61,256 bases of DNA from Vreelandella andesensis (GCF_003989795.1 NZ_RZHG01000023.1:1-61256); one strand, 5' to 3'; numbered from the stretch's first letter, positions 45,030-54,281 are shown. Notes: generated from the sequence alone by a model not told the origin. Made by a program: numbers and translations.

Positions 45030-46769
45030 TTAGCGGGTACCCGCTTCCATCCAGGCTTCCATCATCACATCGTAAGGAACGGTGTTGCCTTGCGGCATTT
45101 CATCGTCAAGCTTCTGCTTAGGAGAGCCTTCTTGGTCCAGCCAGTACTGTGGGTCGCGCTCTTCGTTCAGCATCGGGGCATAGCTGTCGAAGACGTTTGC
45201 GCGAGCTAGGCGGTGCATGGTGTTGTCCATATCGGCCGCTAGCTTATCCAAGCCTTCTTGGGGAGTGACATCGCCACTCATTACCGGCGCTAGGTTCTGC
45301 CACCATAGCGGTGCCATGCGCGGGTAATCGGGTACGTTTGTGCCCGTAGGTGTCCAGTTGGATTCGTTGGGGCTGCGGTAGAACTCAACCAAACCACCAA
45401 GCTTGGGTGCCATTTCGGTCATCTGCTCAGAGAAAATGTCAGATTCACGAATTGGCGTAAGGCCAGCCATTAGCTTTTCAAGAGAGGCTGTTTTGGACAC
45501 TGTGAACTGGGCAAATAACCAAGCAGCGGTACGGCGATCCTCGGGGGTAGAGTCAAAGAACGTCCAAGCACCCACATCTTGGTAGCCTACTTTCATGCCT
45601 TCTTCCCAGTACGGGCCGGTGGGGGAAGGAGCCATGCGCCACAGTGGATTGCCTTCATCATCGGTAACTGCCACAGCGGGATCGGTCATATCAGCGGTGA
45701 AGGCGGTATACCAGAAAATTTGCTGAGCAATATGGCCTTGGGCAGGAACGGGGCCCGCTTCACCGAAGGTCATGCCTTGTGCCTCAGGCGGTGCAAAGTC
45801 ACGTAGCCAATCAACGGCTTTTTGCATGGCAAAGACAGACGCGGGCGAGTTGGTAGCACCGCCACGGCTGACGCTGGCGCCTACTGGCTGGCTATCTTCG
45901 TTAACGCGAATACCCCAGTCATCCACTGGATTACCCGATGGGACACCTGGGCTACCCATGCCCGCCATTGAGAGCCAGGAGTCATGGAAGCGCCAGCCTA
46001 GCGACGGATCACGGCGACCGTAGTCCATGTGGCCGTATACGGTAGTACCGTCGATTTCACCAACATGGTCGGTAAAGAACTCGGCAATATCTTGGTAAGC
46101 TGTCCAGTTCGTAGGAACCCCAAGGTCATAGCCATAAATTTCCCGGAATTGATCTTGCAGGTCTTCACGCTGGAACCAGTCATAGCGGAACCAGTAAAGG
46201 TTCGCGAATTGCTGTGTAGGTAGCTGGAATAAACTGCCATCTGGGCCAGTGCCGTACTGCAAACCAATAAAGTCGTCTAAATCTAATGTCGGCAGAGTAT
46301 AGTCAGCCCATTCGTTTTCCATTGCCTCGGTGAGGTTAATGGTGGTGCCGTAACGGATGTGGGTGCCGATAGCATCAGTGTCGTTAACAAAGCCGTCGTA
46401 AATGCTATTACCCGATTGCATCTGGTTTTGCATCGTGTCGACGACGTCGCCTTCACCAATAATGTTGTGGGTGATATTGATGCCGGTTAGTTCACTGAAT
46501 GCTTCTGCCAACACTTCGCTTTCATAGACATGAGTAGTCAAGCCTTCTGCGACGGTTTGAATATCCATACCGCGGAAGGGTTCGGCTGCTTTTGCAAACC
46601 AAAGAAGTTCTTCGATTTGCTCTTCACGGCTTAAAGTCGAGTTTTGGAAGTGTTCGTCGACCAAGCGTTCTGCGATTGCCCGCGCACCGTGATCGTCGGC
46701 CATCAGTGTCCCTGATGCGAGCATGAGACTGGCGGCGAGGGTAGTAAGTTTGAACTTGTTATAGCGCAT
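45030..46769 (-). CDS. glpV: Glycerol ABC transporter substrate-binding protein
   Basis: A periplasmic solute-binding protein that captures glycerol for import. The 579-aa product has a signal peptide (LTTLAASLMLASGTLMAD). It belongs to the large extracellular solute-binding family 1 group, with ITHNIIGEGDVVDTMQNQMQSG, YDGFVNDTDAIGTHIRYG and WWQNLAPVMSGDVTPQEGLDKLA. The length and gene context match GlpV of the rhizobial glpSTPQUV system. It is the last gene of the operon, separated by 107 bp from the DUF2160 gene, a distance that allows separate control of this abundant component. Confidence 0.85.
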   Translation of the reverse strand: MRYNKFKLTTLAASLMLASGTLMADDHGARAIAERLVDEHFQNSTLSREEQIEELLWFAKAAEPFRGMDIQTVAEGLTTHVYESEVLAEAFSELTGINITHNIIGEGDVVDTMQNQMQSGNSIYDGFVNDTDAIGTHIRYGTTINLTEAMENEWADYTLPTLDLDDFIGLQYGTGPDGSLFQLPTQQFANLYWFRYDWFQREDLQDQFREIYGYDLGVPTNWTAYQDIAEFFTDHVGEIDGTTVYGHMDYGRRDPSLGWRFHDSWLSMAGMGSPGVPSGNPVDDWGIRVNEDSQPVGASVSRGGATNSPASVFAMQKAVDWLRDFAPPEAQGMTFGEAGPVPAQGHIAQQIFWYTAFTADMTDPAVAVTDDEGNPLWRMAPSPTGPYWEEGMKVGYQDVGAWTFFDSTPEDRRTAAWLFAQFTVSKTASLEKLMAGLTPIRESDIFSEQMTEMAPKLGGLVEFYRSPNESNWTPTGTNVPDYPRMAPLWWQNLAPVMSGDVTPQEGLDKLAADMDNTMHRLARANVFDSYAPMLNEERDPQYWLDQEGSPKQKLDDEMPQGNTVPYDVMMEAWMEAGTR

Positions 46770-46876
46770 GTTGACCTCGTTTTGTTGTGATCTTCCCTGA
46801 TAGCGTGAGCGTCCTTGATACTGCCGTACTTATCGCTAGGGCCAGCTCCAGAGCTTGTCTCCAGGGCTGAAGTGGC

Positions 46877-47149
46877 TTAACCCCAACGCATTAACACCAG
46901 CAGCCATACCGCTGATAGTGCTAGTGCAATCCAAATGGAAAGTGACGTGAATCCAATGATGCCCAGGTGAATAAAGGCGGCTGACAGCAAGCTGATAAAT
47001 AGCCGGTCACCTCGGGTGGTCGAAATGGGTAAAAAGCCTTTTCTTTCAATGCTTGGTGAACGCAGCTCCCAGATCGTCATGCCCGTTAGCATGGCCGCAA
47101 TGGAAGAAAAGAAAATAGCCGTCGGTAACGTCCATACCATCCAGGACAT
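46877..47149 (-). CDS. glpU: DUF2160 small membrane protein of the glycerol transporter operon
   Basis: A 90-aa protein with two or three membrane helices (MVWTLPTAIFFSSIAAML; RLFISLLSAAFIHLGIIGFTSLSIWIALALSAVWLLVLM). It has the family-typical TIWELRSPSIERKGFLPISTTRGDRLF in between. DUF2160 genes recur between the permease and binding-protein genes of glycerol ABC operons; in Rhizobium this position is called glpU. It may be an accessory membrane subunit. The gene starts 15 bp after glpQ ends. Confidence 0.8.
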   Translation of the reverse strand: MSWMVWTLPTAIFFSSIAAMLTGMTIWELRSPSIERKGFLPISTTRGDRLFISLLSAAFIHLGIIGFTSLSIWIALALSAVWLLVLMRWG

Positions 47150-47164
47150 AAGGTTTTCTCCTAC

Positions 47165-48061
47165 TCAGGTGCGGCCCAGGGCAAAGCCCTTGGCGATATG
47201 GTTGCGTACGAAGTAAACCACCAGAATGCCAGGAACAATGGTCAACATACCGGCGGCGGCCAGGGTGCCCCAGTCGATACCTGATGCTGTCGAAGTTCTG
47301 GTCATGATCATGCCGATCGGCTGAGCGTCTGTAGACGTCAACGTGCGTGCCAGCAGCAGTTCAACCCAGGAGAACATGAAAAGGAAGAACAGCACGACGC
47401 CAATGCCAGAACTGATCATGGGGATGAAAATCTTGACGAAGAACTTGGGAAAGCTGTAGCCGTCGATATAGGCGGTCTCGTCGATTTCCTTAGGCACGCT
47501 GCTCATAAAGCCTTCTAGAATCCAGATGGCCAGCGGAATATTGAACAGGCAGTGCGCTAGGGCCACCGCGATGTGTGTGTCAAATAGTCCGACAGAGTAA
47601 TACAGCTGAAAGTAAGGCAGCAGAAAGACCGCTGGCGGTGCCATCAGGTTAGTTAGCAGCCAGAAGAACAGGTGTTTGTCACCGATGAACTTGTAACGGC
47701 TGAAGGCATAGGCGGCAGGCAGTGCCACTAGCATGGTGATGATCATGTTCATCACCACATACATGACAGAGTTGACGTACCCCATGTACCAGCTTGGGTT
47801 AGTGAAGATGCCTATATAGTTGTCAAAGGTCAGGTTTTGCGGCCACAGGGTCATTGATCCGAGGATCTCGCTGTTAGTTTGCAGCGACATATTGAGCAGC
47901 CAATAAAGAGGTAGCATCAGCAGCACAATATAGCTGCCAAGCAGAAGCTGCTTTCTTAGCCGAGAGCGAGAGTGACGCTTGCGCCGCTCAGCGGCTGGCA
48001 CTTTACTGAAAATAGTGTTGTATTTTTCACCCTGCTGGGTGTTTTCAAGTTGGTAAGTCAT
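47165..48061 (-). CDS. glpQ: Glycerol ABC transporter permease (GlpQ-type)
   Basis: An inner-membrane permease, 298 aa with about six membrane segments. The cytoplasmic EAA loop that contacts the ATPase is seen in IPKEID-like form (SSVPKEIDETAYIDGYSFPKFF). It has the MalG-type layout with a long N-terminal tail. It pairs with the permease encoded 1 bp upstream. Here glpQ means the transporter subunit of the glpSTPQUV system, not the E. coli phosphodiesterase of the same name. Confidence 0.86.
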   Translation of the reverse strand: MTYQLENTQQGEKYNTIFSKVPAAERRKRHSRSRLRKQLLLGSYIVLLMLPLYWLLNMSLQTNSEILGSMTLWPQNLTFDNYIGIFTNPSWYMGYVNSVMYVVMNMIITMLVALPAAYAFSRYKFIGDKHLFFWLLTNLMAPPAVFLLPYFQLYYSVGLFDTHIAVALAHCLFNIPLAIWILEGFMSSVPKEIDETAYIDGYSFPKFFVKIFIPMISSGIGVVLFFLFMFSWVELLLARTLTSTDAQPIGMIMTRTSTASGIDWGTLAAAGMLTIVPGILVVYFVRNHIAKGFALGRT

Positions 48062-48062
48062 C

Positions 48063-48950
48063 TCACGCGCCTCCCTGTGAATTCTTGTCTTTCTGTAGAT
48101 GCATGATGGTGGTGTAGAACACCCAACTGACTAGCAGAATGACGAGGAAGTAAATGATCGAGAAGGCGGCAGAAGGCCCCAGATCCTGTTGGCCAATGGC
48201 CATGGTGGCAAGCGATTGAGTCAGGAATGTGGTCGAACTGCCTGGTCCTCCGCCGGTTAACACAAAGGGCTCGGCGTAGATCATGAAGGAGTGCATGAAG
48301 CGCAGCAGTACAGCGATGACCAGAACGTTGGTTAGCTTCGGTAGCTGAATATAGCGAAACACTGCCCATTTAGAGGCACGGTCGATCCTTGCCGCTTGGT
48401 AATAGGCTTCAGGGATTGAACGCAGCCCGCTATAGCAGAGCATGGCGACGAGCGGTGTCCAGTGCCATACATCCATTAAGATAATGGTTGCCCAGGCGTC
48501 ACCGGCATTACGGGTAATATTGTAATTAATGCCTAGCTCGCGCAGCCCCCAGCCCATCAATCCGATATCGCCACGGGTAAAGATTTGCCAGATACTGCCA
48601 ACGACGTTCCAAGGAATGAGCAGGGGTAGGGTAATCAGGATTAGTACGGCAGACGCCTGCCAGCCCTGTTTTGGCATAATCAGTGCTATTCCTATCCCCA
48701 GCGGAATCTGGATAGCCAGAATGATCAATGAAAACAAAATCTGCCGACCAAACGCAGCCTGTAGCGCCGAGTCGTTGAGCATGGTACGAAACCACTCGGT
48801 GCCAGTAAAAAAGCTGGCGTTGGGGCCTAGCACGTCCTGTACAGAGTAGTTAACCACCGTCATCAACGGGATGATGGCGGAAAACGCCACAAGTACCAGC
48901 ATGGGTAGGACTAATAGCCAGGCACGGTTGTTATAGACTTTATTATTCAT
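48063..48950 (-). CDS. glpP: Glycerol ABC transporter permease (GlpP-type)
   Basis: The partner permease, 295 aa with about six membrane segments (WLLVLPMLVLVAFSAIIPLMTVV near the N-terminus). Its EAA loop reads SIPEAYYQAARIDRASKWAVF. It is of MalF type and would form the heterodimeric channel with GlpQ. Its start overlaps the ATPase gene upstream by 4 bp (ATGA), so the subunits are translationally coupled. Confidence 0.86.
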   Translation of the reverse strand: MNNKVYNNRAWLLVLPMLVLVAFSAIIPLMTVVNYSVQDVLGPNASFFTGTEWFRTMLNDSALQAAFGRQILFSLIILAIQIPLGIGIALIMPKQGWQASAVLILITLPLLIPWNVVGSIWQIFTRGDIGLMGWGLRELGINYNITRNAGDAWATIILMDVWHWTPLVAMLCYSGLRSIPEAYYQAARIDRASKWAVFRYIQLPKLTNVLVIAVLLRFMHSFMIYAEPFVLTGGGPGSSTTFLTQSLATMAIGQQDLGPSAAFSIIYFLVILLVSWVFYTTIMHLQKDKNSQGGA

Positions 48951-50044
48951 GAGGTAACCTCCACCCGGTATTCGTCGACAAACAGCCCTAACTGATCGTG
49001 GTCGAAGGTGAGATAGATATCGTCTCCGAATTCAGGGTGACCTTCCGGCAAACGCGCCTTGAACGTTTGGCCACCCAGCTCAAAGGTAACGATTGAATAG
49101 GTGCCTAGATCCTGCACTTGCCGCTTACGAGCGGGCAGGGCGCCTTCACGTTGGCTGGCATGCACGTTTACAAATTCGGGGCGAATGCCAATTTTTATAT
49201 TTGAGCGTTTAGAGTTGGCAATGGCGTCAACAAAGGTTTGCGGCATAGTGAGTGGTATATCAGCAAAGATGACCTCACCCGCGTGGTAGTGAACATCCAG
49301 AAAGTTCATGCCGGGGCTGCCGATAAAGTAGCCAACAAACGTATGGGCGGGTGTTTCAAACAGCTCTTGGGGAGTGCCGAACTGAACCACTTGGCCTTCA
49401 TACATCACAGCGATTTTGTCGGCAAACGTTGACGCTTCCAGCTGGTCATGGGTGACGTAAATCATAGTGATATTGAAGCGCTGGTGAATCTCCTTCAGCT
49501 TGCGGCGTAACTTCCACTTGAGCTGAGGGTCGATAACCGTTAATGGCTCGTCAAACAGAATTGCCGAGACATCATCGCGTACCAAGCCGCGTCCCATAGA
49601 AACCTTCTGCTTTTCATCGGCGGTCAGCCCTTTGGCTTTGCGCTTGAGCAGCGGGGTCAACTCCAGAATCTCCGCAACCTCCTCTACCTTTGGCGTGATG
49701 CGGTGACCTGGAATGTTGATGTTACGCAACGGAAAAGCGAGGTTATCAAACACGGTCATGGTGTCGTAGATCACCGGGAACTGAAAAACCTGAGCGATAT
49801 TGCGTTCTTCTGGCGGTAGTTCGTTGACGCGCTGGCCATCAAACAGCACGTCCCCTTCGGATGGTTCGAGCAGCCCGGAAATAATGTTTAGCAAGGTAGA
49901 CTTGCCACACCCCGATGGCCCCAGTAAGGCATAGGCGCCACCCTGGTGCCACACGTGTTCCATCTGTCGAATCGCGTAATCTTCAGGTGATTGCGGATTA
50001 GCGCTGTAAGTATGCGCGAGAGCCTTCAGTACGATCTCAGCCAT
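48947..50044 (-). CDS. glpT: Glycerol ABC transporter ATPase (GlpT-type)
   Basis: One of two ATPases that power the glycerol importer. The 365-aa product has Walker A LLGPSGCGKST, the Q-loop in VFQFPVIYDT, a signature region with altered sequence (LTADEKQKVSMGRGLV instead of LSGGQ), Walker B SAILFDEPLTVID, and a C-terminal TOBE regulatory domain. ATG 50044 with GGGAGGG eight bases upstream is chosen over the ORF start at 50104. It overlaps glpS by 8 bp. The weakened signature suggests that only one of the two composite ATP sites is fully canonical, as in other GlpS/GlpT pairs. Confidence 0.84.
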   Translation of the reverse strand: MAEIVLKALAHTYSANPQSPEDYAIRQMEHVWHQGGAYALLGPSGCGKSTLLNIISGLLEPSEGDVLFDGQRVNELPPEERNIAQVFQFPVIYDTMTVFDNLAFPLRNINIPGHRITPKVEEVAEILELTPLLKRKAKGLTADEKQKVSMGRGLVRDDVSAILFDEPLTVIDPQLKWKLRRKLKEIHQRFNITMIYVTHDQLEASTFADKIAVMYEGQVVQFGTPQELFETPAHTFVGYFIGSPGMNFLDVHYHAGEVIFADIPLTMPQTFVDAIANSKRSNIKIGIRPEFVNVHASQREGALPARKRQVQDLGTYSIVTFELGGQTFKARLPEGHPEFGDDIYLTFDHDQLGLFVDEYRVEVTS

Positions 50045-51134
50045 GCTGAATCCCTCCCCGTGTTTCTGGCGTATGAACAATAGAACCCTGCTGGTCGAAG
50101 ACAAACAGCTTATGGGTAGGGAAGTAGACCTTGAGGCGCTGATTGACTTTGGGCGTATGAATACCCAGCAAATGGAGCACCAGAGGAAATAAGCTGTGCC
50201 GCACGTGGAGGAAAGTTTCCGAACCGCTGATTTCAGCCACTTCTACTTCAACCTCGAGTTCCAGATCATCTGCTGCATTCGGCTGTAGGCTGACATGAGA
50301 GGCACGAACACCAAAGCGGTATGCTCCTGCAGGTAGGTTGCGTAGAGCCACATCGCAGGGGAAATGGATATCCTGGTCAAAGGTGATTTCATTGTCAGTA
50401 AGATGCCCTGGCACAATATTGATAGGTGGTTCTGAAAACATCTCGGCACTCAGGATGCCGTTAGGCTCACGATAAATCTGCTCGGTAGGGCCATACTGCA
50501 GCAGCTTGCCTTCATGCAGTACCGCGGTGTTGCCCCCTAGCGCTAGCGCTTCGTTAGGCTCAGTGGTGGCATAAACGGCAATGCAGTTACGCGCCTTGAA
50601 CAGCTCGCGAAGTTCATCTCGCAGCGCCTCACGCAGTTTGTAGTCAAGGTTGACCAGCGGTTCATCAAACAGGATCAAATCAGCATCCTTAACCAGCGCG
50701 CGGCCCATGGCGGTACGTTGCTGCTGACCGCCGGAAAGTTCCAGTGGTAGGCGATCCAGCAAGTGGTCAATCCCCAGCATGGCGGCGGTTTCGCGTACGC
50801 GCTTGTCGATTTCCTGCTTGGACGCCTTGGCTAGCTTGAGAGGTGACGCTATGTTGTTGTAAACGCTTAGGCTTGGGTAATTAATGAACTGTTGGTAGAC
50901 CATGGAGACGTTGCGTTTGCGTACGGACATCCCAGTCACGTCTTTGCCATCCATCTTGATACGCCCACGGGTAGGCGGTTCAAGGCCTGCCATTAACCTC
51001 ATGAGCGTTGTTTTACCTGCTAAAGTTCTCCCCAGTAGTACATTGAAGGAACCCGGCTCAAGCTCAAGATTTATCCCACTAATATGGGGTTCACCGCCGA
51101 CGATATGGTCGATATTCTGCAGTTGTAAGGACAT
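50037..51134 (-). CDS. glpS: Glycerol ABC transporter ATPase (GlpS-type)
   Basis: The second ATPase, 365 aa and first gene of the operon. Its Walker A is the unusual LLGRTLAGKTTL, its signature is the canonical LSGGQQQRTAM, and its Walker B is LILFDEPLVNLD. A TOBE domain follows. The split of a strong signature here with a weak one in GlpT points to a heterodimer with complementary sites. ATG 51134 is used, as the longer ORF from 51269 runs through a tandem repeat and lacks homology. A ~350-bp upstream region contains the TTCGTT/AACGAA palindrome proposed as the GlpR operator. Confidence 0.84.
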   Translation of the reverse strand: MSLQLQNIDHIVGGEPHISGINLELEPGSFNVLLGRTLAGKTTLMRLMAGLEPPTRGRIKMDGKDVTGMSVRKRNVSMVYQQFINYPSLSVYNNIASPLKLAKASKQEIDKRVRETAAMLGIDHLLDRLPLELSGGQQQRTAMGRALVKDADLILFDEPLVNLDYKLREALRDELRELFKARNCIAVYATTEPNEALALGGNTAVLHEGKLLQYGPTEQIYREPNGILSAEMFSEPPINIVPGHLTDNEITFDQDIHFPCDVALRNLPAGAYRFGVRASHVSLQPNAADDLELEVEVEVAEISGSETFLHVRHSLFPLVLHLLGIHTPKVNQRLKVYFPTHKLFVFDQQGSIVHTPETRGGIQHG

Positions 51135-51163
51135 GCCGATCTCGCTAACGTCATTGTTATTGG

Positions 51164-51189
51164 TAGATGTTGTCGATAGATGTTGTCGA
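51164..51189. repeat. 13-bp tandem repeat in the glpS leader
   Basis: Two identical units TAGATGTTGTCGA, 51164-51176 and 51177-51189, lie 30-55 bp upstream of the glpS start. Confidence 0.85.
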
Positions 51190-51487
51190 TATAGGTCTTG
51201 CGTTGATCGCGATTGATAAAAGTGAAGCGATACTCGCTTATGTAGGAAGTTAGCCCTGGCTATTTGCAATTTAGTAACAGCCGACCATCCAATGTTTTTT
51301 ATTCACTTGTTTTCAATAACGAAAGGCTAGTTGATCATTTGCGAACTTGCAACGACTTTTATTGCTGTTTGTGTTCACTTTATGGCATATGCCGTCAAAG
51401 GCTCTTGCAGGCAAAAGTGCTGCTTGCCTGCCGCTCCCTTGGGTTAAGCGTCTTAACGCTGTGCGTTTACTGCCGCTGAGTAAAATG

Positions 51488-51501
51488 AACGAATGTTCGT
51501 T
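51488..51501. promoter_or_regulatory. Candidate GlpR operator upstream of glpS
   Basis: AACGAA TG TTCGTT is a perfect 6-bp inverted repeat with a 2-bp spacer. It carries the TGTTCG half-site of the E. coli GlpR operator and shares AATGTTCGT with the glpR upstream region. It is ~355 bp from the glpS start, so the promoter would be distal. Confidence 0.5.
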
Positions 51502-51525
51502 TTTTTCGTTTTTGAAAACATTGCT

Positions 51526-51554
51526 ACAAAAAAACCGGCCTAAAGAGGCCGGTT
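51526..51554 (-). terminator. Rho-independent terminator after fadE
   Basis: On the minus strand, AACCGGCC/GGCCGGTT with a 6-nt loop is followed by a T-run, 28 bp past the fadE stop codon. Confidence 0.88.
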
Positions 51555-51581
51555 AGCGTTGCTAGTTCAAGCAGGATGGGG

Positions 51582-54068
51582 CTATTTAACGCTGGTTTCT
51601 TCTTGCTGCGGTGTTGCCACAGGTGCTGCGTTGTGATTAATCAATGTCGATTTGTCATTGGCAAACGCGTCATAGGCGAAGTCATCCACTGTCAGCATTT
51701 CAAGCACTTCTGCCTCGAAAGTACGCATAAACTGTGCGTCGTCCTCGTTGATAAGTCCTTTTTCCAGCGCGGCCTCAACGCGTGCTTCAGGGTGTAGAGC
51801 CGTTTGTGGCAGTTCACCTTTGGCATACGCTTTATTCACTGTGCGATAGAGGGCTTCGGCACGATCATAATCAACCAGCAGCGCGTTGTAGCGAGCGAGC
51901 GGGTTAGACTCTGCGCCATCATCTTTATCCCAAGTATTGGAAAGCAGCTTGCTGCGCAGGGCACTATGCGTAGATACACGCTGGGCAATATCGCGCGCCA
52001 AGTCGTCATGCGGTTTATTCCAACGACGACCAGTCGGCATCACCACGACTTTCAACACCTTGCCCAACGCACGGTTTGGCAGATTGTCGAAAATTTCCAC
52101 GAACGCCTGCTCGGCACGGTTAAGCAAGAATTGCAGGCTGTAATGCAGCAGCGCTTCTTCGCCTTCTACTTTATTGCCGGTGTGCCACTGTTTGAGCACC
52201 ATCGAGGCCAGGTAGAGGTTGGACAACACATCTCCCAGGCGCGCTGAAAGCATTTCACGCTTTTTCAGTGTGGAGCCGAGGCTTGCCATCGCGGCATCGG
52301 CGCATAAGCCAAAGCCTGCAGAAAGGCGTGCAATGTCCTGGGCATAAGTAGCGGCGGGGCCACTAAAAGGCACACTTGCTTTGCCCAGGCCAAACCCAAG
52401 CGTAAAGGCGCGAGCAGCGTTGCCAAAAATCAGCCCAGCATGGCTAAAAAAGGCTTTGTCAAAAGCGTTAACGTCGTTGGCGTCTTTGGCAGCTAGTTCG
52501 TCTAGCACATAGGGGTGGCAGCGAATCGCACCTTGACCGAAGATCATCAAGTTGCGGGTCATAATGTTGGCGCCTTCCACGGTGATGGCTACCGGGTTGG
52601 CACTGTAGCCAATGCCTAGGTAGTTGCGTGGGCCAAGGGTAACCGCTTTACCGCCGTGAACATCCATTGCATCGCTAAGCAGCACGCGCTGGAACTCGGT
52701 CAATTGGCTTTTCAAAATTGCTGAAGGAACGGCGGGTTTTTCGCCGTGGTCAATCAGGTTAGCGGTTTGATAAACCGTAGCTGCAGAAATATAGGCCAGT
52801 GAGGCCATCCGTGCTAGCGGCTCCTGTACGCCTTCCATTTCCGCCACGGGGACGTTGAACTGACGACGAACACGGGTGAAACCACCGCTCCAGCCCAGTG
52901 CGTAGCGGGCAGTGCCGGTTGCGCCAGAAGGTAGGGTAATGCAGCGTCCAATCGAGAGACATTCCACCAGCATGCGCCAGCCTTGGCCAATCATGTCTGG
53001 GCCACCAATAATGGTATCCAGCGGAACAAACATGTCGTTGCCTTTAATCGGGCCGTTCATAAACGGGCTGCCGATTGGGTGGTGACGGCGGCCGATGTCC
53101 ATACCTTGAGTATCGCGTGGGATTAATGCAAGGGTGATGCCGCGGTCTTCTTCGTCACCCAGCAATTTTTCTGGATCAAAAAGACGGAAGGCTAGACCCA
53201 CCACAGTGGCGATGGGAGCTAGGGTGATCCAGCGCTTTTCGAAATTAAGTCGTAACCCGAGAACTTCTTCGCCGTTGACGACTTGTTTGCAGACAACGCC
53301 TGTGTCCGGTAACGATGTGGCATCAGAGCCAGCGCGTGGGCCGGTCAGGCCAAAGCAAGGGATTTCGCGGCCATCAGAAAGGCGTGGCAAGTAGTGGTCT
53401 TTCTGTTCTTGAGTGCCGTATTTGAGTAGCAACTCGCCTGGGCCGAGTGAATTCGGTACGCCAACGGTGACCATCAGCGTCTCATTAGCTGAAAGCTTCT
53501 GCAGTACCATGGATTGCGCTTTAGCTGAGAACCCCAAACCGCCGTACTCCTTCGGAATAATCATGCCGAAGAAGCCTTCTTTTTTTAGATAATCCCAAAG
53601 TTGTTGAGGTAGGTCAGCGCGCTCTTGAGCGATATCCCAGGCGTTACACATGCCAGCGGCTTTTGCACACTGGATATCTAAGAATGCTTGCTCTGCCTCT
53701 CTAAGGCCGTCGTCTTTGTAGTTAAGCAACGATTCCCATTGAGGTTTGCCAGAGAACAACTCTCCATCCCAGGAAACAGTGCCCGCTTCTAGCGCCGTGC
53801 GTTCTGTGTCTGAGACCTTTGGCGCTACCTTTTTAAAAGTGGCGAAAATGCGCGGCGTCAGCCACTTGCTGCGTAATGCCGGTAAACCAGCAATCGCAAC
53901 GGCTGCGGCTGCTATCAATAACACTACGCCAATAACAGGCGCGTCTAACACTAAGCCTACCAAGCCCAATACGCCAAGCAAGGCGAGTGCAGGCGTAGCG
54001 CCTGCTTCGCGGCGCATCACCACGAGCAAGCCTACAACGGCAAGCACGATGAGTAGTAAGGTGAGCAT
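51582..54068 (-). CDS. fadE: Acyl-CoA dehydrogenase FadE
   Basis: Catalyses the first step of beta-oxidation, making trans-2-enoyl-CoA with FAD. The 828-aa product matches the long E. coli FadE form. It has N-terminal membrane segments (LTLLLIVLAVVGLLVVM), then GMIIPKEYGGLGFSAKAQS, TVGVPNSLGPGELLLKYG, ITVEGANIMTRNLMIFGQGAIRCHPYVL and the C-terminal extended domain. Start ATG 54068 has GGAG-like spacing (GGAGAACCCCTC on the minus strand). A palindrome resembling the PsrA operator lies 38 bp upstream, which would tie it to long-chain fatty-acid availability. Confidence 0.93.
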   Translation of the reverse strand: MLTLLLIVLAVVGLLVVMRREAGATPALALLGVLGLVGLVLDAPVIGVVLLIAAAAVAIAGLPALRSKWLTPRIFATFKKVAPKVSDTERTALEAGTVSWDGELFSGKPQWESLLNYKDDGLREAEQAFLDIQCAKAAGMCNAWDIAQERADLPQQLWDYLKKEGFFGMIIPKEYGGLGFSAKAQSMVLQKLSANETLMVTVGVPNSLGPGELLLKYGTQEQKDHYLPRLSDGREIPCFGLTGPRAGSDATSLPDTGVVCKQVVNGEEVLGLRLNFEKRWITLAPIATVVGLAFRLFDPEKLLGDEEDRGITLALIPRDTQGMDIGRRHHPIGSPFMNGPIKGNDMFVPLDTIIGGPDMIGQGWRMLVECLSIGRCITLPSGATGTARYALGWSGGFTRVRRQFNVPVAEMEGVQEPLARMASLAYISAATVYQTANLIDHGEKPAVPSAILKSQLTEFQRVLLSDAMDVHGGKAVTLGPRNYLGIGYSANPVAITVEGANIMTRNLMIFGQGAIRCHPYVLDELAAKDANDVNAFDKAFFSHAGLIFGNAARAFTLGFGLGKASVPFSGPAATYAQDIARLSAGFGLCADAAMASLGSTLKKREMLSARLGDVLSNLYLASMVLKQWHTGNKVEGEEALLHYSLQFLLNRAEQAFVEIFDNLPNRALGKVLKVVVMPTGRRWNKPHDDLARDIAQRVSTHSALRSKLLSNTWDKDDGAESNPLARYNALLVDYDRAEALYRTVNKAYAKGELPQTALHPEARVEAALEKGLINEDDAQFMRTFEAEVLEMLTVDDFAYDAFANDKSTLINHNAAPVATPQQEETSVK

Positions 54069-54105
54069 GAGGGGTTCTCCATGGGTGGTTAATCATGAAA
54101 CATTT

Positions 54106-54117
54106 AAACGTATGTTT
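54106..54117. promoter_or_regulatory. Candidate PsrA/FadR-type operator upstream of fadE
   Basis: AAAC GTAT GTTT is a dyad fitting the G/CAAAC-N(2-4)-GTTTG/C pattern of PsrA, the TetR-family fatty-acid sensor of pseudomonads and relatives. It is 38 bp upstream of fadE. Confidence 0.5.
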
Positions 54118-54202
54118 GAATATTGTCAGAGTCACCTGCCTTAGTGCAAGCATTTCACGCTTATACGTTCGCTCTATACCCTTTACTGTAGCGTAATTAG
54201 TC

Positions 54203-54236
54203 ATAAAAAAACGCTATGGTAGCCAGCCATAGCGTT
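54203..54236 (-). terminator. Rho-independent terminator after betA
   Basis: On the minus strand, AACGCTATGG/CCATAGCGTT with a 7-nt loop is followed by TTTTTTT (54203-54209 in plus coordinates), beyond the betA stop. Confidence 0.85.
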
Positions 54237-54281
54237 GACATTATTTGGTTAGTAAATGGGTGTTACCGAGGTGTTGCGCTG

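Larger units (their letters stand above)
51135..51525. other. Upstream region of the glycerol transporter operon
   Basis: About 390 bp without a credible gene. It contains a 13-bp tandem repeat near the glpS start, a putative GlpR palindrome at 51488-51501, and GC-rich repeats (TTGCAGGCAAAAGTGCTGCTTGCCTG, ~51410-51435, quoted in parts) that could form a hairpin in a long 5' leader. The fadE terminator lies at the far end. Confidence 0.5.

Noticed and set aside
51582..52300. Opposite-strand ORFs inside fadE, such as 51804-52247
   Set aside because: They are antisense shadows with no homology, while the minus-strand FadE reading is continuous and family-like.
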